Shown here: positions 25,776 to 32,092 of the stretch, piece by piece
Numbering within the stretch: position 1 is the stretch's first letter
Layout: every line of letters begins with the position of its first letter
NCBI GenBank assembly: GCA_013298665.1
Contig: JAAFIK010000056.1
Coordinates: 1 to 32,092 of the forward strand
DNA from: Chitinophagales bacterium
GTDB lineage: Bacteria; Bacteroidota; Bacteroidia; Chitinophagales; Chitinophagaceae
Reading direction: 5' to 3'
Length of the DNA stretch: 32,092 nt
Program-made: the position numbers and the translations under genes
The notes under the pieces: model-generated
Told to the model about the DNA's origin: nothing
The model's database searches: none
What the model saw: the letters and a program-made list of their open reading frames with translations, nothing else

Positions 25776-26447
25776 TTATTTTGATTTTAACAATTCTTCA
25801 TCCTTCATATTCTTCAATAACCGGTGTACAGTGTTGATGTGCCACTGCGCTGTGCCGCCATGATAAGTGGGTATCTTGCGGCGGTTCAGTGCATTCCGAA
25901 GATCCCGAATGGTGATAACCCCTTCGCGGCGCAGCGCATGGATAATCGGTCGCATGGACAGCGCAAAGTTTTTCGCCGCCCGCTTGTTTTGCACCGATAA
26001 CACCGTTGCGCCATAGACGCCCAACACCACACCGCGCTTCTTTGCTGCGTGCAAGGCCGCAATGGTGCGCAGACTGATTTGATCGCGTTCATGCTCGGCA
26101 AAGGCCGCCATAATATGCAGCATCAATTTGGTCGCATGCGGGTTATCGGTGGCTACAAAGTCAACCCGCGCCTCCATCAAGGTAGCAATAAACGCGACAT
26201 TGCGTCCCAACCGGTCGAGTTTTGCAATCAACAAGATCGCGCCGCTTTGTCGGCATTGCTGTAACGCGTCTTGTAAAACCGGTCGGTCGTTTTTGCCCCC
26301 TGATTCAATTTCAACACAGGCATCCTGCAACACAAGCCCATGTGCCGCCGCGTAATCCTGTACCGCGTGTTGCTGTGCCGCCAGGCCGAGGCCGCTGCGC
26401 CCCTGGCGTTCTGTTGACACACGATAATAAGGGATGGCGTGTTGCAT
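25776..26447 (-). CDS. Serine recombinase, resolvase/invertase type
   Basis: A site-specific serine recombinase. From the ATG at 26447 the catalytic domain starts MQHAIPYYRVSTERQGRSGLG, with nucleophilic Ser11 in RVST. LLIAKLDRLGRNVAFIATLM supplies the conserved Lys-Asp-Arg and Arg group, and HIMAAFAEHERDQIS opens the long helix that contacts DNA. The C-terminal part ends in a helix-turn-helix segment (VITIRDLRNALNRRKIPT...INTVHRLLKNM). The 223-aa size fits small resolvases. This start is preferred over ones at 26462 and 26519 because it follows GGAGA at a suitable distance. The longest version would also run through an inverted repeat that looks like part of a res site. It probably resolves multimers or cointegrates of the element. 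Confidence 0.9.
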   Translation of the reverse strand: MQHAIPYYRVSTERQGRSGLGLAAQQHAVQDYAAAHGLVLQDACVEIESGGKNDRPVLQDALQQCRQSGAILLIAKLDRLGRNVAFIATLMEARVDFVATDNPHATKLMLHIMAAFAEHERDQISLRTIAALHAAKKRGVVLGVYGATVLSVQNKRAAKNFALSMRPIIHALRREGVITIRDLRNALNRRKIPTYHGGTAQWHINTVHRLLKNMKDEELLKSK

Positions 26448-26465
26448 GATGGTCTCCATCATCGC

Positions 26466-26665
26466 GTTCACAGGTAAACCGAGGATTACCTTTGAACACG
26501 AAAGGGGGTTTAACGCCACTAATCACAAGCGGGTATGGGGGGATATGAGAGGGGTATGGAGATGAAACGCCTGTAAACAAAGGCGTTTCGCATAGCACGA
26601 CGATGAAACAGGTCATTGACAACAGGCGCTTTTGTTCACACATAAACCTCCGTTTACACATGAAC
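26466..26665. repeat. Three inverted repeats upstream of the resolvase: candidate res site
   Basis: Repeat 1 (26466-26497) is GTTCA-n2-GGTAA, 8 nt, TTACC-n2-TGAAC. Repeat 2 (26564-26589) has 9-bp arms GAAACGCCT/AGGCGTTTC. Repeat 3 (26634-26665) is GTTCA...TAAAC, 4 nt, GTTTA...TGAAC. Repeats 1 and 3 share the outer GTTCA/TGAAC. Three palindromic subsites next to the resolvase gene is the layout of a res site. Repeat 1 could also regulate the gene. Confidence 0.5.
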
Positions 26666-26690
26666 AAATTTTTTTCTAAAAAAAGGAATC

Positions 26691-27023
26691 CTAATCCCGT
26701 TCTTTTTCGTATGTTTTGCTTTTCTGCGTGGCCTGTTGCATTTGCTGCAAGATATTCTGCCGTTCTAAAAAAGCATCTGTTTCTTTTTTCTGCGCCTCTT
26801 TCAGGGCTTTGGTTTTTTCACCATCAACGCCCCATGTGTCCTGCCAGGTCTGCCTGTCTCGTTCCATTTTTTCCTTGAGCGTGTCGGGGATTTTTGATTC
26901 CCCACCACAGGCTTTCATGATCTCGATTTCATCCTGCATCAGTTGCGCTTTGGACTCGTTATAGGCTTTGGTAAACGCTTGCGATTCCTGTTCATGTTTT
27001 TTTATCAATTCTTCCCATGTCAT
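26691..27023 (-). CDS. Small coiled-coil protein of the mobilization block
   Basis: A 110-aa highly charged, helical protein with no signal or membrane segment. It starts MTWEELIKKHEQESQAF and ends in a Gln/Lys-rich helix (DAFLERQNILQQMQQATQKS). It is not recognised as a family. It follows the relaxase gene on the same strand, separated by repeat module R1, so it may be a mobilization accessory, for example a relaxosome helper. The relaxase also ends in a similar Gln/Lys-rich helix (IDQMQQAREKNKQQ), which hints at a coiled-coil contact between the two. That contact is inference. Confidence 0.6.
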   Translation of the reverse strand: MTWEELIKKHEQESQAFTKAYNESKAQLMQDEIEIMKACGGESKIPDTLKEKMERDRQTWQDTWGVDGEKTKALKEAQKKETDAFLERQNILQQMQQATQKSKTYEKERD

Positions 27024-27044
27024 GGTTGTTGGTTTTTAATTTTT

Positions 27045-27179
27045 TTAACCTCAGAGATACACAGAGTTAAACAGAGGTTTTTCTACATCCGGGCTTGGAC
27101 CGGATGATTCAAAACAGAATAAATATCGCACAAAGCGACTTGCCACTTTCTCTGTCTATCCCTGTTTAGCTCTGCGGTT
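27045..27179. repeat. 135-bp repeat module R1
   Basis: Begins TTAACCTCAGAG and ends CTCTGCGGTT, so its ends are themselves inverted. In the centre a perfect 7-bp hairpin CATCCGG/CCGGATG (27086-27106) carries loop GCTTGGA. It matches R2 over its whole length with 7 differences counted by eye. It separates the relaxase and coiled-coil genes. Confidence 0.85.
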
Positions 27180-27191
27180 CAATTAATTCTA

Positions 27192-28004
27192 TCATCTTTC
27201 TTGCTGTTTGTTTTTTTCCCTTGCTTGTTGCATCTGGTCAATCACTGTCTGCCGTTTGTTTTGCCTGTCCCGCACATCGGCGATGGCCTTTTTCTCTGTT
27301 GGCAGTTTCAGACCAAACAGTTTTTCACGCACCGCTTTTGTGTTCACCTTGTCCAATTGCCGCACCAGGTCGAATGACCGTCCCGATTCATTCACCACCA
27401 TAAAGGGGCGGCGTTTTTCCCCTGCAGCCAATCTGTATCCCGCCGCTTCCGCCGTCCGCATAAATGTTTTCCCATCCGCACTGAACCGCCAGATTTCGGA
27501 GAGGGTTTGTTTCATGTCGGGGCGGTTTTCGTTGCGCTCCGGCGTTTTTGTATGCTCAAAGATTTTTTCCATTTCGGTTCGGGCCCTGTCCTGCGCCAGG
27601 CGTGAAAATTTATTATCAATCATTTTTCCCCGCTCATGGTCGTAACGTTCCCAGACGACATGCGCATGGGTACGGCCCTTTTTGGTATGCAGCACAATCA
27701 CACGACGTTGATCGGAAAGTTTCAGTTCCATCGCCAGAACATCGGCGGCACGGTGCCATTGCTCTGCTGTCATCTTCTGGTCATCGCCATAGGCGGGATT
27801 TATCTGTGCATGATACAATCCCTTATCGGTCTTGGTCAGTTCGGCGGTGATATTCATGGCAAACAATGCCTCATGCAGATGTTTGTCTTTCGCCTTGTCC
27901 CGTCCACATACATCCAAAATCTCAATGCGGTCGTTTTCACCCTTGGTCAGCAGATACTGCCCCAATTGCCGCCCGTTGCCCCGGATGCGCCCCCTAATCA
28001 CCAT
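27192..28004 (-). CDS. MobQ/VirD2-like relaxase (mobilization nuclease)
   Basis: This enzyme nicks the origin of transfer and stays covalently attached to the DNA strand to lead it into the recipient. From the ATG at 28004 the protein begins MVIRGRIRGNGRQLGQYLLT. Tyr17 there is the likely nucleophile of motif I. LYHAQINP (His65) and the metal-binding motif VLHTKKGRTHAHVVWERYD (His113, His115) complete the relaxase centre. The C-terminal third is charged, ending QQMQ-type residues (VIDQMQQAREKNKQQ). The frame can be extended to a TTG at 28022, which is less likely. It follows mobC on the same strand with module R2 between them. At 270 aa it is a small relaxase without primase or helicase domains. 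Confidence 0.85.
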   Translation of the reverse strand: MVIRGRIRGNGRQLGQYLLTKGENDRIEILDVCGRDKAKDKHLHEALFAMNITAELTKTDKGLYHAQINPAYGDDQKMTAEQWHRAADVLAMELKLSDQRRVIVLHTKKGRTHAHVVWERYDHERGKMIDNKFSRLAQDRARTEMEKIFEHTKTPERNENRPDMKQTLSEIWRFSADGKTFMRTAEAAGYRLAAGEKRRPFMVVNESGRSFDLVRQLDKVNTKAVREKLFGLKLPTEKKAIADVRDRQNKRQTVIDQMQQAREKNKQQER

Positions 28005-28033
28005 GACACGTTTTTTTTGCAATGAAAATTTTT

Positions 28034-28168
28034 TTAACCGCAGAGACAGACAGAGTTAAACAGAGGTTTTTTTGCATCCGGGCTTGGACCGGATGATTCA
28101 AAACAGAATAAATATCGCACAAAGCGACTTGACACTTTCTCTGTCTATACCTGTTTAGCTCTGCGGTT
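28034..28168. repeat. 135-bp repeat module R2
   Basis: Begins TTAACCGCAGAG and ends CTCTGCGGTT, with the hairpin CATCCGG/CCGGATG at 28075-28095. It is nearly identical to R1 and in the same orientation. It lies between mobC and the relaxase gene. Confidence 0.85.
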
Positions 28169-28211
28169 TATACTATTTTTGCCGATCTTCGCTGCTAATT
28201 TTCAACGCCCC

Positions 28212-28580
28212 CTAATCACCATGCGACAGGATTTTGATAAGGTGTTGCGACAGTGATTCAATTTGCGTCAATGCGTCGTCAATGATCTGTTGCGGCAACG
28301 GAGCCGCATCGTTCTGCAACCGGTTCATGACCCGGGCTATTTGATTGATGTTGCTGCCGATTTTGCCCAAACCGGCCAGGCCTTTTATCAACGCCGCGCG
28401 TTCGGGGGTTGCCTTGCGGTGCAAAGGTTGTGCGGACAGTGCCTTGCCCCGCACAAAATCGCTGATGCTCAGACCGGCATTATCGGCCACCGCCTGCAAC
28501 GATTTTTTCTCCGCCGCTGTGAGGCGCAGCCGCAGCATGATGCTGCGCTTTTCTGTTTCACCTTTATTCGGCCGTGCCAT
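28212..28580 (-). CDS. mobC: MobC-family relaxosome protein
   Basis: MobC proteins bind near the origin of transfer and help the relaxase open the strands. The 122-aa product begins MARPNKGETEKRSIMLRLRL, a ribbon-helix-helix-like DNA-binding start (TAAEKKSLQAVADNAGLSISDFVRGKAL). It carries the family motif GKIGSNINQIARVMNRLQ at about residues 71-88. It is divergent from the coupling-protein gene across a 463-nt gap and precedes the relaxase gene, the usual order next to oriT. Its composition is GC-richer than the cargo block. The family call is strong. Confidence 0.88.
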   Translation of the reverse strand: MARPNKGETEKRSIMLRLRLTAAEKKSLQAVADNAGLSISDFVRGKALSAQPLHRKATPERAALIKGLAGLGKIGSNINQIARVMNRLQNDAAPLPQQIIDDALTQIESLSQHLIKILSHGD

Positions 28581-28605
28581 GGGTTATATTTATCATCAAG
28601 TTTTT

Positions 28606-28758
28606 TGTAGCGAAGTTTTGAAGGTTAGAAGATTCAAAACAATGGGTATGAAACAATGTAACACATGCCGATTTGCCACTCTCTTCAAAACTTCTAATCT
28701 TCGCTACATATATTATAGACATTGATTCAACACCCTCACTGTCTGTCTCTGCGGTTCA
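28606..28758. repeat. Mosaic repeat module R3, upstream of mobC
   Basis: Has inverted ends of its own, TGTAGCGAAG (28606-28615) and CTTCGCTACA (28699-28708), followed by shuffled TTTTGAAG and TTAGAAG blocks. Inside it shares GATTCAAAACA (28631) and TTGCCACT (28673) with R1. CTGTCTGTCTCTGCGGTT near 28740-28757 matches the R2 left end inverted. It seems a rearranged third copy. Confidence 0.5.
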
Positions 28759-28790
28759 AAATTTTTACATTCACCTTATCCCGGGCGGGT

Positions 28791-28814
28791 CAAGGGTGGG
28801 TGCCCCATCCCTTG
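28791..28814. promoter_or_regulatory. Strong hairpin in the mobC-virD4 gap: oriT candidate
   Basis: CAAGGG-TGGG pairs with CCCA-(T)-CCCTTG across a 3-nt loop, a 10-bp stem with one bulge. It is in the expected place for an origin of transfer, between mobC and the coupling-protein gene. No known nic sequence was matched. Confidence 0.35.
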
Positions 28815-28838
28815 CAAGAAAGGCCGTGAGCCAAAAAC

Positions 28839-28864
28839 ACCCAAAGATTTTATCTGGGTTTTTG
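28839..28864 (+). terminator. Possible terminator in the mobC-virD4 gap
   Basis: ACCC (28839-28842) pairs with GGGT (28856-28859), with AGAT/ATCT inside, followed by a short T-run. No gene obviously ends here on the plus strand. Confidence 0.4.
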
Positions 28865-28960
28865 TAGCGACACACCACGTTTTGCAAGCCTTTCCAAATC
28901 AAACTCTTCACTATTTTAACGCTGTTCTTTCGTCGCAATGATAAGGGTTTCTGTTGGGTT

Positions 28961-28986
28961 AAAAAACAGGAAAAATCCTGTTTTTT
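28961..28986. terminator. Perfect bidirectional hairpin terminator
   Basis: AAAAAACAGGA (28961-28971) and TCCTGTTTTTT (28976-28986) make a perfect 11-bp stem with loop AAAA. The symmetric A and T arms let it work in both directions. It insulates the coupling-protein gene from what lies upstream. Confidence 0.75.
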
Positions 28987-29003
28987 ATATCATTTCTGCC
29001 CGT

Positions 29004-29011
29004 TAGATTTG
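29004..29011 (+). promoter_or_regulatory. -7 box for the coupling-protein gene
   Basis: TAGATTTG fits TAnnTTTG, 33 nt before the ATG at 29044. The -33 position (28981-28984) reads TTTT and overlaps the terminator arm. This suggests the gene is read by a Bacteroidota sigma factor. Confidence 0.5.
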
Positions 29012-29043
29012 TCACCTTAAACCACACTAAAACCAACACCGTC

Positions 29044-30858
29044 ATGACACAACCAGCAAAAAAACACTGGTCTGGCACCAATGCATGGGAATTGAAAGAA
29101 CTCTTTCGCTTTGAACGCTCCAAGGGTATGGGTGTTAAATTTGTTCTGTTTATTGTAGCGTTTTATCTTGGCTCGACTATTCTGGCCGGGGCCTTGTTCG
29201 GTTATGCCAGGGCCTATAATCGCTTTATGCGACCAAAGGGTGTATTGCCGACTTTTGAAAACCTGCCCGCTATTGTGAAATGGGCGATGTTTCTGGGTGG
29301 ACTTGCCAGCATCGTCGTGCAACTGGCCCTTGCTTTTGGTGGCATGTTGTTCTATTCGCTTATTTTTGGCGGTATCTATGCATCAGAGACACTGGTCTTC
29401 ATGGTGATTAACGGGATTCTCAATCTGTTGTTTTCGGTTGTCGTGGTGATTTTCTTTCGGCGTTGGCAGATTGGCATGAATAATATCATCGTCGAAAAAG
29501 ATAAATTTGGCTCAGCCCGTTTTGCGACTATCGAAGAGTTAGAACCCTATTACAAAAATACCAGCAACAGTGTGTCGGGCATTCATATCGGCGGAAAACA
29601 TTACCGGTTTTGGGACAAGGGCCATATCCTGACTGTGGCGGGTACACGGGGCGGCAAAGGCACCAATCTCATCATTCCTAATCTGCTGGGTGCCAGTGAA
29701 TATCAGGGGTCTTGGGTCGTGATTGACCCCAAAGGCGAAAACGCCGCCATTACCGCCCGGTATCAGCGTGAGACCAAAAAAAATGTTGTTGTTCTCAACC
29801 CGTGGAATCTGCACGGTGATATCATTGGTGAATCCCGAGCGTTTAATCCGCTGGATATTCTGGCTGATATTACCAGTCCGCATTTAGTGGATGATGCACA
29901 AATTATTGCCGAAATGATTGTGCCGATTGATCCCGGTGAACGGGACAGGTTTTTTTCCGACAGCGCCCGATCGATTGTGACGGGGTTATTGTTACATTTG
30001 GTCACCAGCCAGCCCAAAGAAAAACAGCATTTGGGGACATTGTGGCAATGGGTGCGTCTGAATGGCGATGATTGGCGTGGATTGATTGCGGATATGGCGG
30101 TGAGTGAAGACCCCGACCAGGGTGCCATTATCAATGGTGCCGCCAATGAAATTTTGAAAATGATCGAGGCCGGTGAACGCACCTTCGGCAGTATCATCGC
30201 CACGGTATTGCAAAGTACCGACTTCCTGAAATCACAAGCACTGCAGGGATCGCTTGTATCCGATTACGACCCTTCGGCGCTGTCAGACGGCAACACAACC
30301 CTCTATATCATTATCCCTGCTGACAAATTGCAAAGTCATGCACGGTGGCTGCGCCTGATTGTGACGACCTCGTTGCGAGCCGTTATCCGAAAACCAAAAA
30401 ACCGGGTCACGTTTTTACTGGACGAGTTTGCCGCCCTTGGTTATCTGTCGGAAATCGAAACCGCTCTCAGCACCTATGCCGGGTATAACGTCACCGTCTG
30501 GCCCATTTTGCAATCGCTGGTGCAGTTGCAGAAATTTTACAAGGACAATTGGGAAATCTTTATCGCTAACACCGCCGTGTGCCAGTTCTTTTCCATCCGC
30601 GATAGTTTCACAGCGAAGTATTTTAGTGAAATGATGGGCAAAACCACCACTGTTCTGTACGAAACCGGGTTGCTCAGTACCGGCAAAGTTGAATCAACAT
30701 CACGCTCCCTCATCACCCCCGACGAACTCATGCGCCAATCCGGTACGCACATATTCGCCACCATCGCCGCCATCCCACCCACATACTTCCGCAAAAAACC
30801 GTATTACGAAACGCCGTATCTCTTAGAGAGGGCGGACAAGAACCCGTATGTGGGGTGA
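29044..30858 (+). CDS. virD4: VirD4/TraG-type conjugal coupling protein ATPase
   Basis: This is the hexameric inner-membrane ATPase that delivers the relaxase-DNA complex to a type IV secretion channel. Three hydrophobic segments near the N-terminus (about residues 31-55, 79-115 and 117-138) anchor it, more than the usual two. Walker A GTRGGKGTN lies at 201-208, preceded by HILTVAG. The VirD4 signature SWVVIDPKGENA is at 223-234. Walker B VTFLLDEFAALG lies at 455-466. Further matches are AFNPLDILAD and the C-terminal ATIAAIPPTYFRKKPYYETPYL. At 604 aa it is full length. No VirB-type channel genes are in view, so transfer would need a helper or genes beyond the window. It is divergent from mobC. 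Confidence 0.92.
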   Translation: MTQPAKKHWSGTNAWELKELFRFERSKGMGVKFVLFIVAFYLGSTILAGALFGYARAYNRFMRPKGVLPTFENLPAIVKWAMFLGGLASIVVQLALAFGGMLFYSLIFGGIYASETLVFMVINGILNLLFSVVVVIFFRRWQIGMNNIIVEKDKFGSARFATIEELEPYYKNTSNSVSGIHIGGKHYRFWDKGHILTVAGTRGGKGTNLIIPNLLGASEYQGSWVVIDPKGENAAITARYQRETKKNVVVLNPWNLHGDIIGESRAFNPLDILADITSPHLVDDAQIIAEMIVPIDPGERDRFFSDSARSIVTGLLLHLVTSQPKEKQHLGTLWQWVRLNGDDWRGLIADMAVSEDPDQGAIINGAANEILKMIEAGERTFGSIIATVLQSTDFLKSQALQGSLVSDYDPSALSDGNTTLYIIIPADKLQSHARWLRLIVTTSLRAVIRKPKNRVTFLLDEFAALGYLSEIETALSTYAGYNVTVWPILQSLVQLQKFYKDNWEIFIANTAVCQFFSIRDSFTAKYFSEMMGKTTTVLYETGLLSTGKVESTSRSLITPDELMRQSGTHIFATIAAIPPTYFRKKPYYETPYLLERADKNPYVG

Positions 30859-30897
30859 GGTATATTGTAGTATTTAAACTTTAGAAAATGACATAAA

Positions 30898-30957
30898 CTA
30901 ACTTTTTAATTTATAGCTTGACTAATCTAACTTTTGATATAAGTTAGGATAACTTAT
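30898..30957. promoter_or_regulatory. Overlapping operator-like palindromes before yhhQ
   Basis: CTAACTT-n7-AAGTTAG (30927-30947) overlaps ATAAGTT-n5-AACTTAT (30939-30957), sharing a half-site. A further CTAACTTTT lies at 30898. The pattern suggests binding by a dimeric repressor; I see no preQ1 riboswitch consensus here. Confidence 0.5.
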
Positions 30958-31000
30958 AATGTTTCTAAGAGGCTTAATCTTGTATCAAAATATTAATAAC

Positions 31001-31669
31001 ATGAAACAGTACAAGTATTTCTCGATTATCACCGGCATTTTTGCCGCATGTTTGGTTATTTCCAATATTCTGGATTCAAAATTCTTTCAGATAGGAAACA
31101 CAGTTTTCCCGGCAGGAATTATTTTGTTCCCGATTGTTTATGTTTTTGGTGACGTTTTTACCGAAGTGTATGGATATTCGCAAAGTCGTAAAGCCATTTG
31201 GACAGGTTTTTTTGCATTGCTTATACTCGTGATATCGCTTGAAATTGCAAGAAGATTACCTGCGGCATCTTTTTGGCAAAATCAAGCAGCATTCGATTCA
31301 ATATTGGGGAAAGTTCCAAGAATCGTACTTGCCTCCATTGTCGCTTATTTTGCGGGAGAATTTATCAATTCATTTACATTAGCAAAGCTAAAGGTAAAGC
31401 AAAATGGCAAAGCTGTTGCCATCCGATTTGTAGCTTCTACAATAACGGGCCAAGCGGTAGATACACTAACTTTTATAATTATTGCATTTGCAGGGACAAT
31501 GGCAGTTAATGAAATGGTTCAAATATTTCTTTCAGCTTGGCTTTTTAAGGTTGCGTGGGAAGTTATTGCATTGCCTATAAGTATCCCTTTAGTTGCTTGG
31601 TTGAAGAAAGTAGAGAATGAGGATTACTATGATAAAGAAACAAATTTTAGCCCTTTCAAACTCTCTTAA
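31001..31669 (+). CDS. yhhQ: Queuosine precursor transporter, YhhQ family
   Basis: This is an inner-membrane importer of 7-deazaguanine precursors (preQ0/preQ1) used to make queuosine in tRNA. The ATG at 31001 gives MKQYKYFSIITGIFAACLVISNIL and a 222-aa protein, the same size as E. coli YhhQ. The family features are the six hydrophobic segments and the motifs VFPAGIILFPIVYVFGDVFTEVYGY and RFVASTITGQAVDTLTF. SAWLFKVAWEVIALPISIP and the C-terminal TNFSPFKL also fit. The ATG at 30959 lies within a probable operator and is rejected. The gene overlaps the methyltransferase gene by about 40 nt. No other queuosine gene is visible, so its role as cargo is unclear. Confidence 0.9.
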   Translation: MKQYKYFSIITGIFAACLVISNILDSKFFQIGNTVFPAGIILFPIVYVFGDVFTEVYGYSQSRKAIWTGFFALLILVISLEIARRLPAASFWQNQAAFDSILGKVPRIVLASIVAYFAGEFINSFTLAKLKVKQNGKAVAIRFVASTITGQAVDTLTFIIIAFAGTMAVNEMVQIFLSAWLFKVAWEVIALPISIPLVAWLKKVENEDYYDKETNFSPFKLS

Positions 31670-31994
31670 AGTGAAATTTAAAAATGCAATTGGCAAAAAA
31701 GATGTTTTTGACTTCAAAGAAAATTATTGTAATGAGAACGAAACAATAGTAGAGATTATAAAATCCGATTTAAAGCAATATTTTAAATCACCCATTTTAG
31801 ATGTTGGTGCAGGGATTGGAGATATTGCTTTTAAAGCTTTGGCTGACACTAAAGTAGTTATGATTGATGTGAATAATATATCAAGACATGATTACCCTTG
31901 TAGGCCACAGCACCAAAGGAAAAAATGTGATTTCTACGATTTTGCAAGTAAAGAGAAGATTAAAACGTATCCGTCCGAGCAAGTACATCTTTAA
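31629..31994 (+). pseudogene. SAM-dependent methyltransferase, truncated by an IS66-family insertion
   Basis: The frame starts at 31629 (or an ATG at 31617), within the last codons of yhhQ. It carries the class I methyltransferase SAM-binding motif ILDVGAGIGD (residues 56-65) and the following strand VVMIDVN with acidic Asp80. After about residue 112 it runs into the sequence of the adjoining insertion element and stops at 31994, about 120 residues in total, whereas the fold usually needs about 200 or more. Motifs for the rest of the fold are missing, so the product is almost certainly inactive. Its substrate is unknown; translational overlap with yhhQ suggests one transcription unit. Confidence 0.75.
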
Positions 31995-32092
31995 GCTTAT
32001 TGCATTAGCGTCCACTTATGTGGCAGCAGTTCTTCAATCCTGTTGATGGGATGATTACTGATACGTTGCAGTATATCCCGCAGCCAGACAAA
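31967..32092 (-). mobile_element. IS66-family insertion sequence, one end only
   Basis: The transposase C-terminus (31997 onward, minus strand) and a preceding non-coding end starting with GTA at 31967 mark the edge of an IS66-like element. IS66 elements usually begin with GTA. The other end is outside the window, so the exact inverted repeat and the target duplication cannot be read. Confidence 0.7.
31997..32092 (-). CDS. IS66-family transposase, C-terminal fragment
   Basis: The minus strand from the right edge reads VWLRDILQRISNHPINRIEE followed by LLPHKWTLMQ and a stop at 31997-31999. This is the well-known C-terminus of IS66 transposases (LRDVL-x-RI...LLP-x-x-W). The rest lies outside the window. 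It is read away from the transporter and methyltransferase genes. Confidence 0.88.
   Translation of the reverse strand, partial: FVWLRDILQRISNHPINRIEELLPHKWTLMQ

Noticed and set aside
26311..26667. 118-codon minus-strand frame spanning the resolvase start and repeats
   Set aside because: It is a shadow of the resolvase coding region and runs through the inverted repeats.
28760..28814. Known nic sequence of IncP or IncQ type
   Set aside because: No clear match to the YATCCTG or GTGCGCC-type cores on either strand, so only a structural oriT candidate is claimed.
30898..31000. preQ1 riboswitch before the YhhQ-type transporter
   Set aside because: The expected short stem with a conserved A-rich tail was not found; the palindromes fit a protein operator better.
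1..32092. CRISPR array or rRNA genes
   Set aside because: No regularly spaced repeats or rRNA-like sequence were seen; the only tRNA sequence noticed is the half at 18196-18240.

Overview
The window looks like a Bacteroidota chromosome, probably Chitinophagaceae or a close relative, with the left part of an integrated mobile element. The host assignment rests on a SusC/SusD pair, several lipoproteins, and promoters of the Bacteroidota type (TTTG, about 19 bases, TAnnTTTG) in front of the aminotransferase and purF genes. A perfect or near-perfect -7 box of the same type precedes recA. The genus cannot be fixed from sequence alone.

Left part, 1-18195, is host core: a 5'-truncated modular surface protein; a SusD/SusC uptake pair on the minus strand; a PLP aminotransferase; recA; a DMT permease followed 2 nt later by a GNAT acetyltransferase; an arylsulfotransferase-like secreted protein; a TsdA-like diheme cytochrome c lipoprotein; and a minus-strand operon purF - nhaD - sixA, in which nhaD is split by a frameshift in an 8-base homopolymer. 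Last comes a small outer-membrane barrel protein.

The element begins at a 45-nt tRNA 3' half (18196-18240, minus strand, anticodon CAT). The tRNA match stops exactly after the anticodon loop, and a Bacteroidota-type tyrosine recombinase follows. The intact tRNA should lie at the far right end, outside the window. After the integrase come a type IV AbiE toxin-antitoxin pair with two matching operator-like palindromes, then a very AT-rich cargo block (22047-24809: a GNAT-like protein, an unknown protein, and a DUF6236-like protein with a C-terminal membrane hairpin). Next is a minus-strand mobilization block: serine resolvase, lipocalin-like lipoprotein, small HTH protein, coiled-coil protein, MobQ-like relaxase and MobC. 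The plus-strand VirD4-type coupling protein follows. No mating-channel genes are visible, so the visible part fits a mobilizable element or one end of a larger conjugative one.

The mobilization genes are separated by near-identical 135-bp repeat modules (R1 and R2, plus a mosaic R3). Three inverted repeats sit in front of the resolvase like a res site. Further right are a queuosine-precursor transporter (YhhQ family) and a methyltransferase gene cut off by an IS66-family insertion whose transposase runs off the right edge.

None of the regulatory sites was tested by computation. They are read by eye and scored accordingly.
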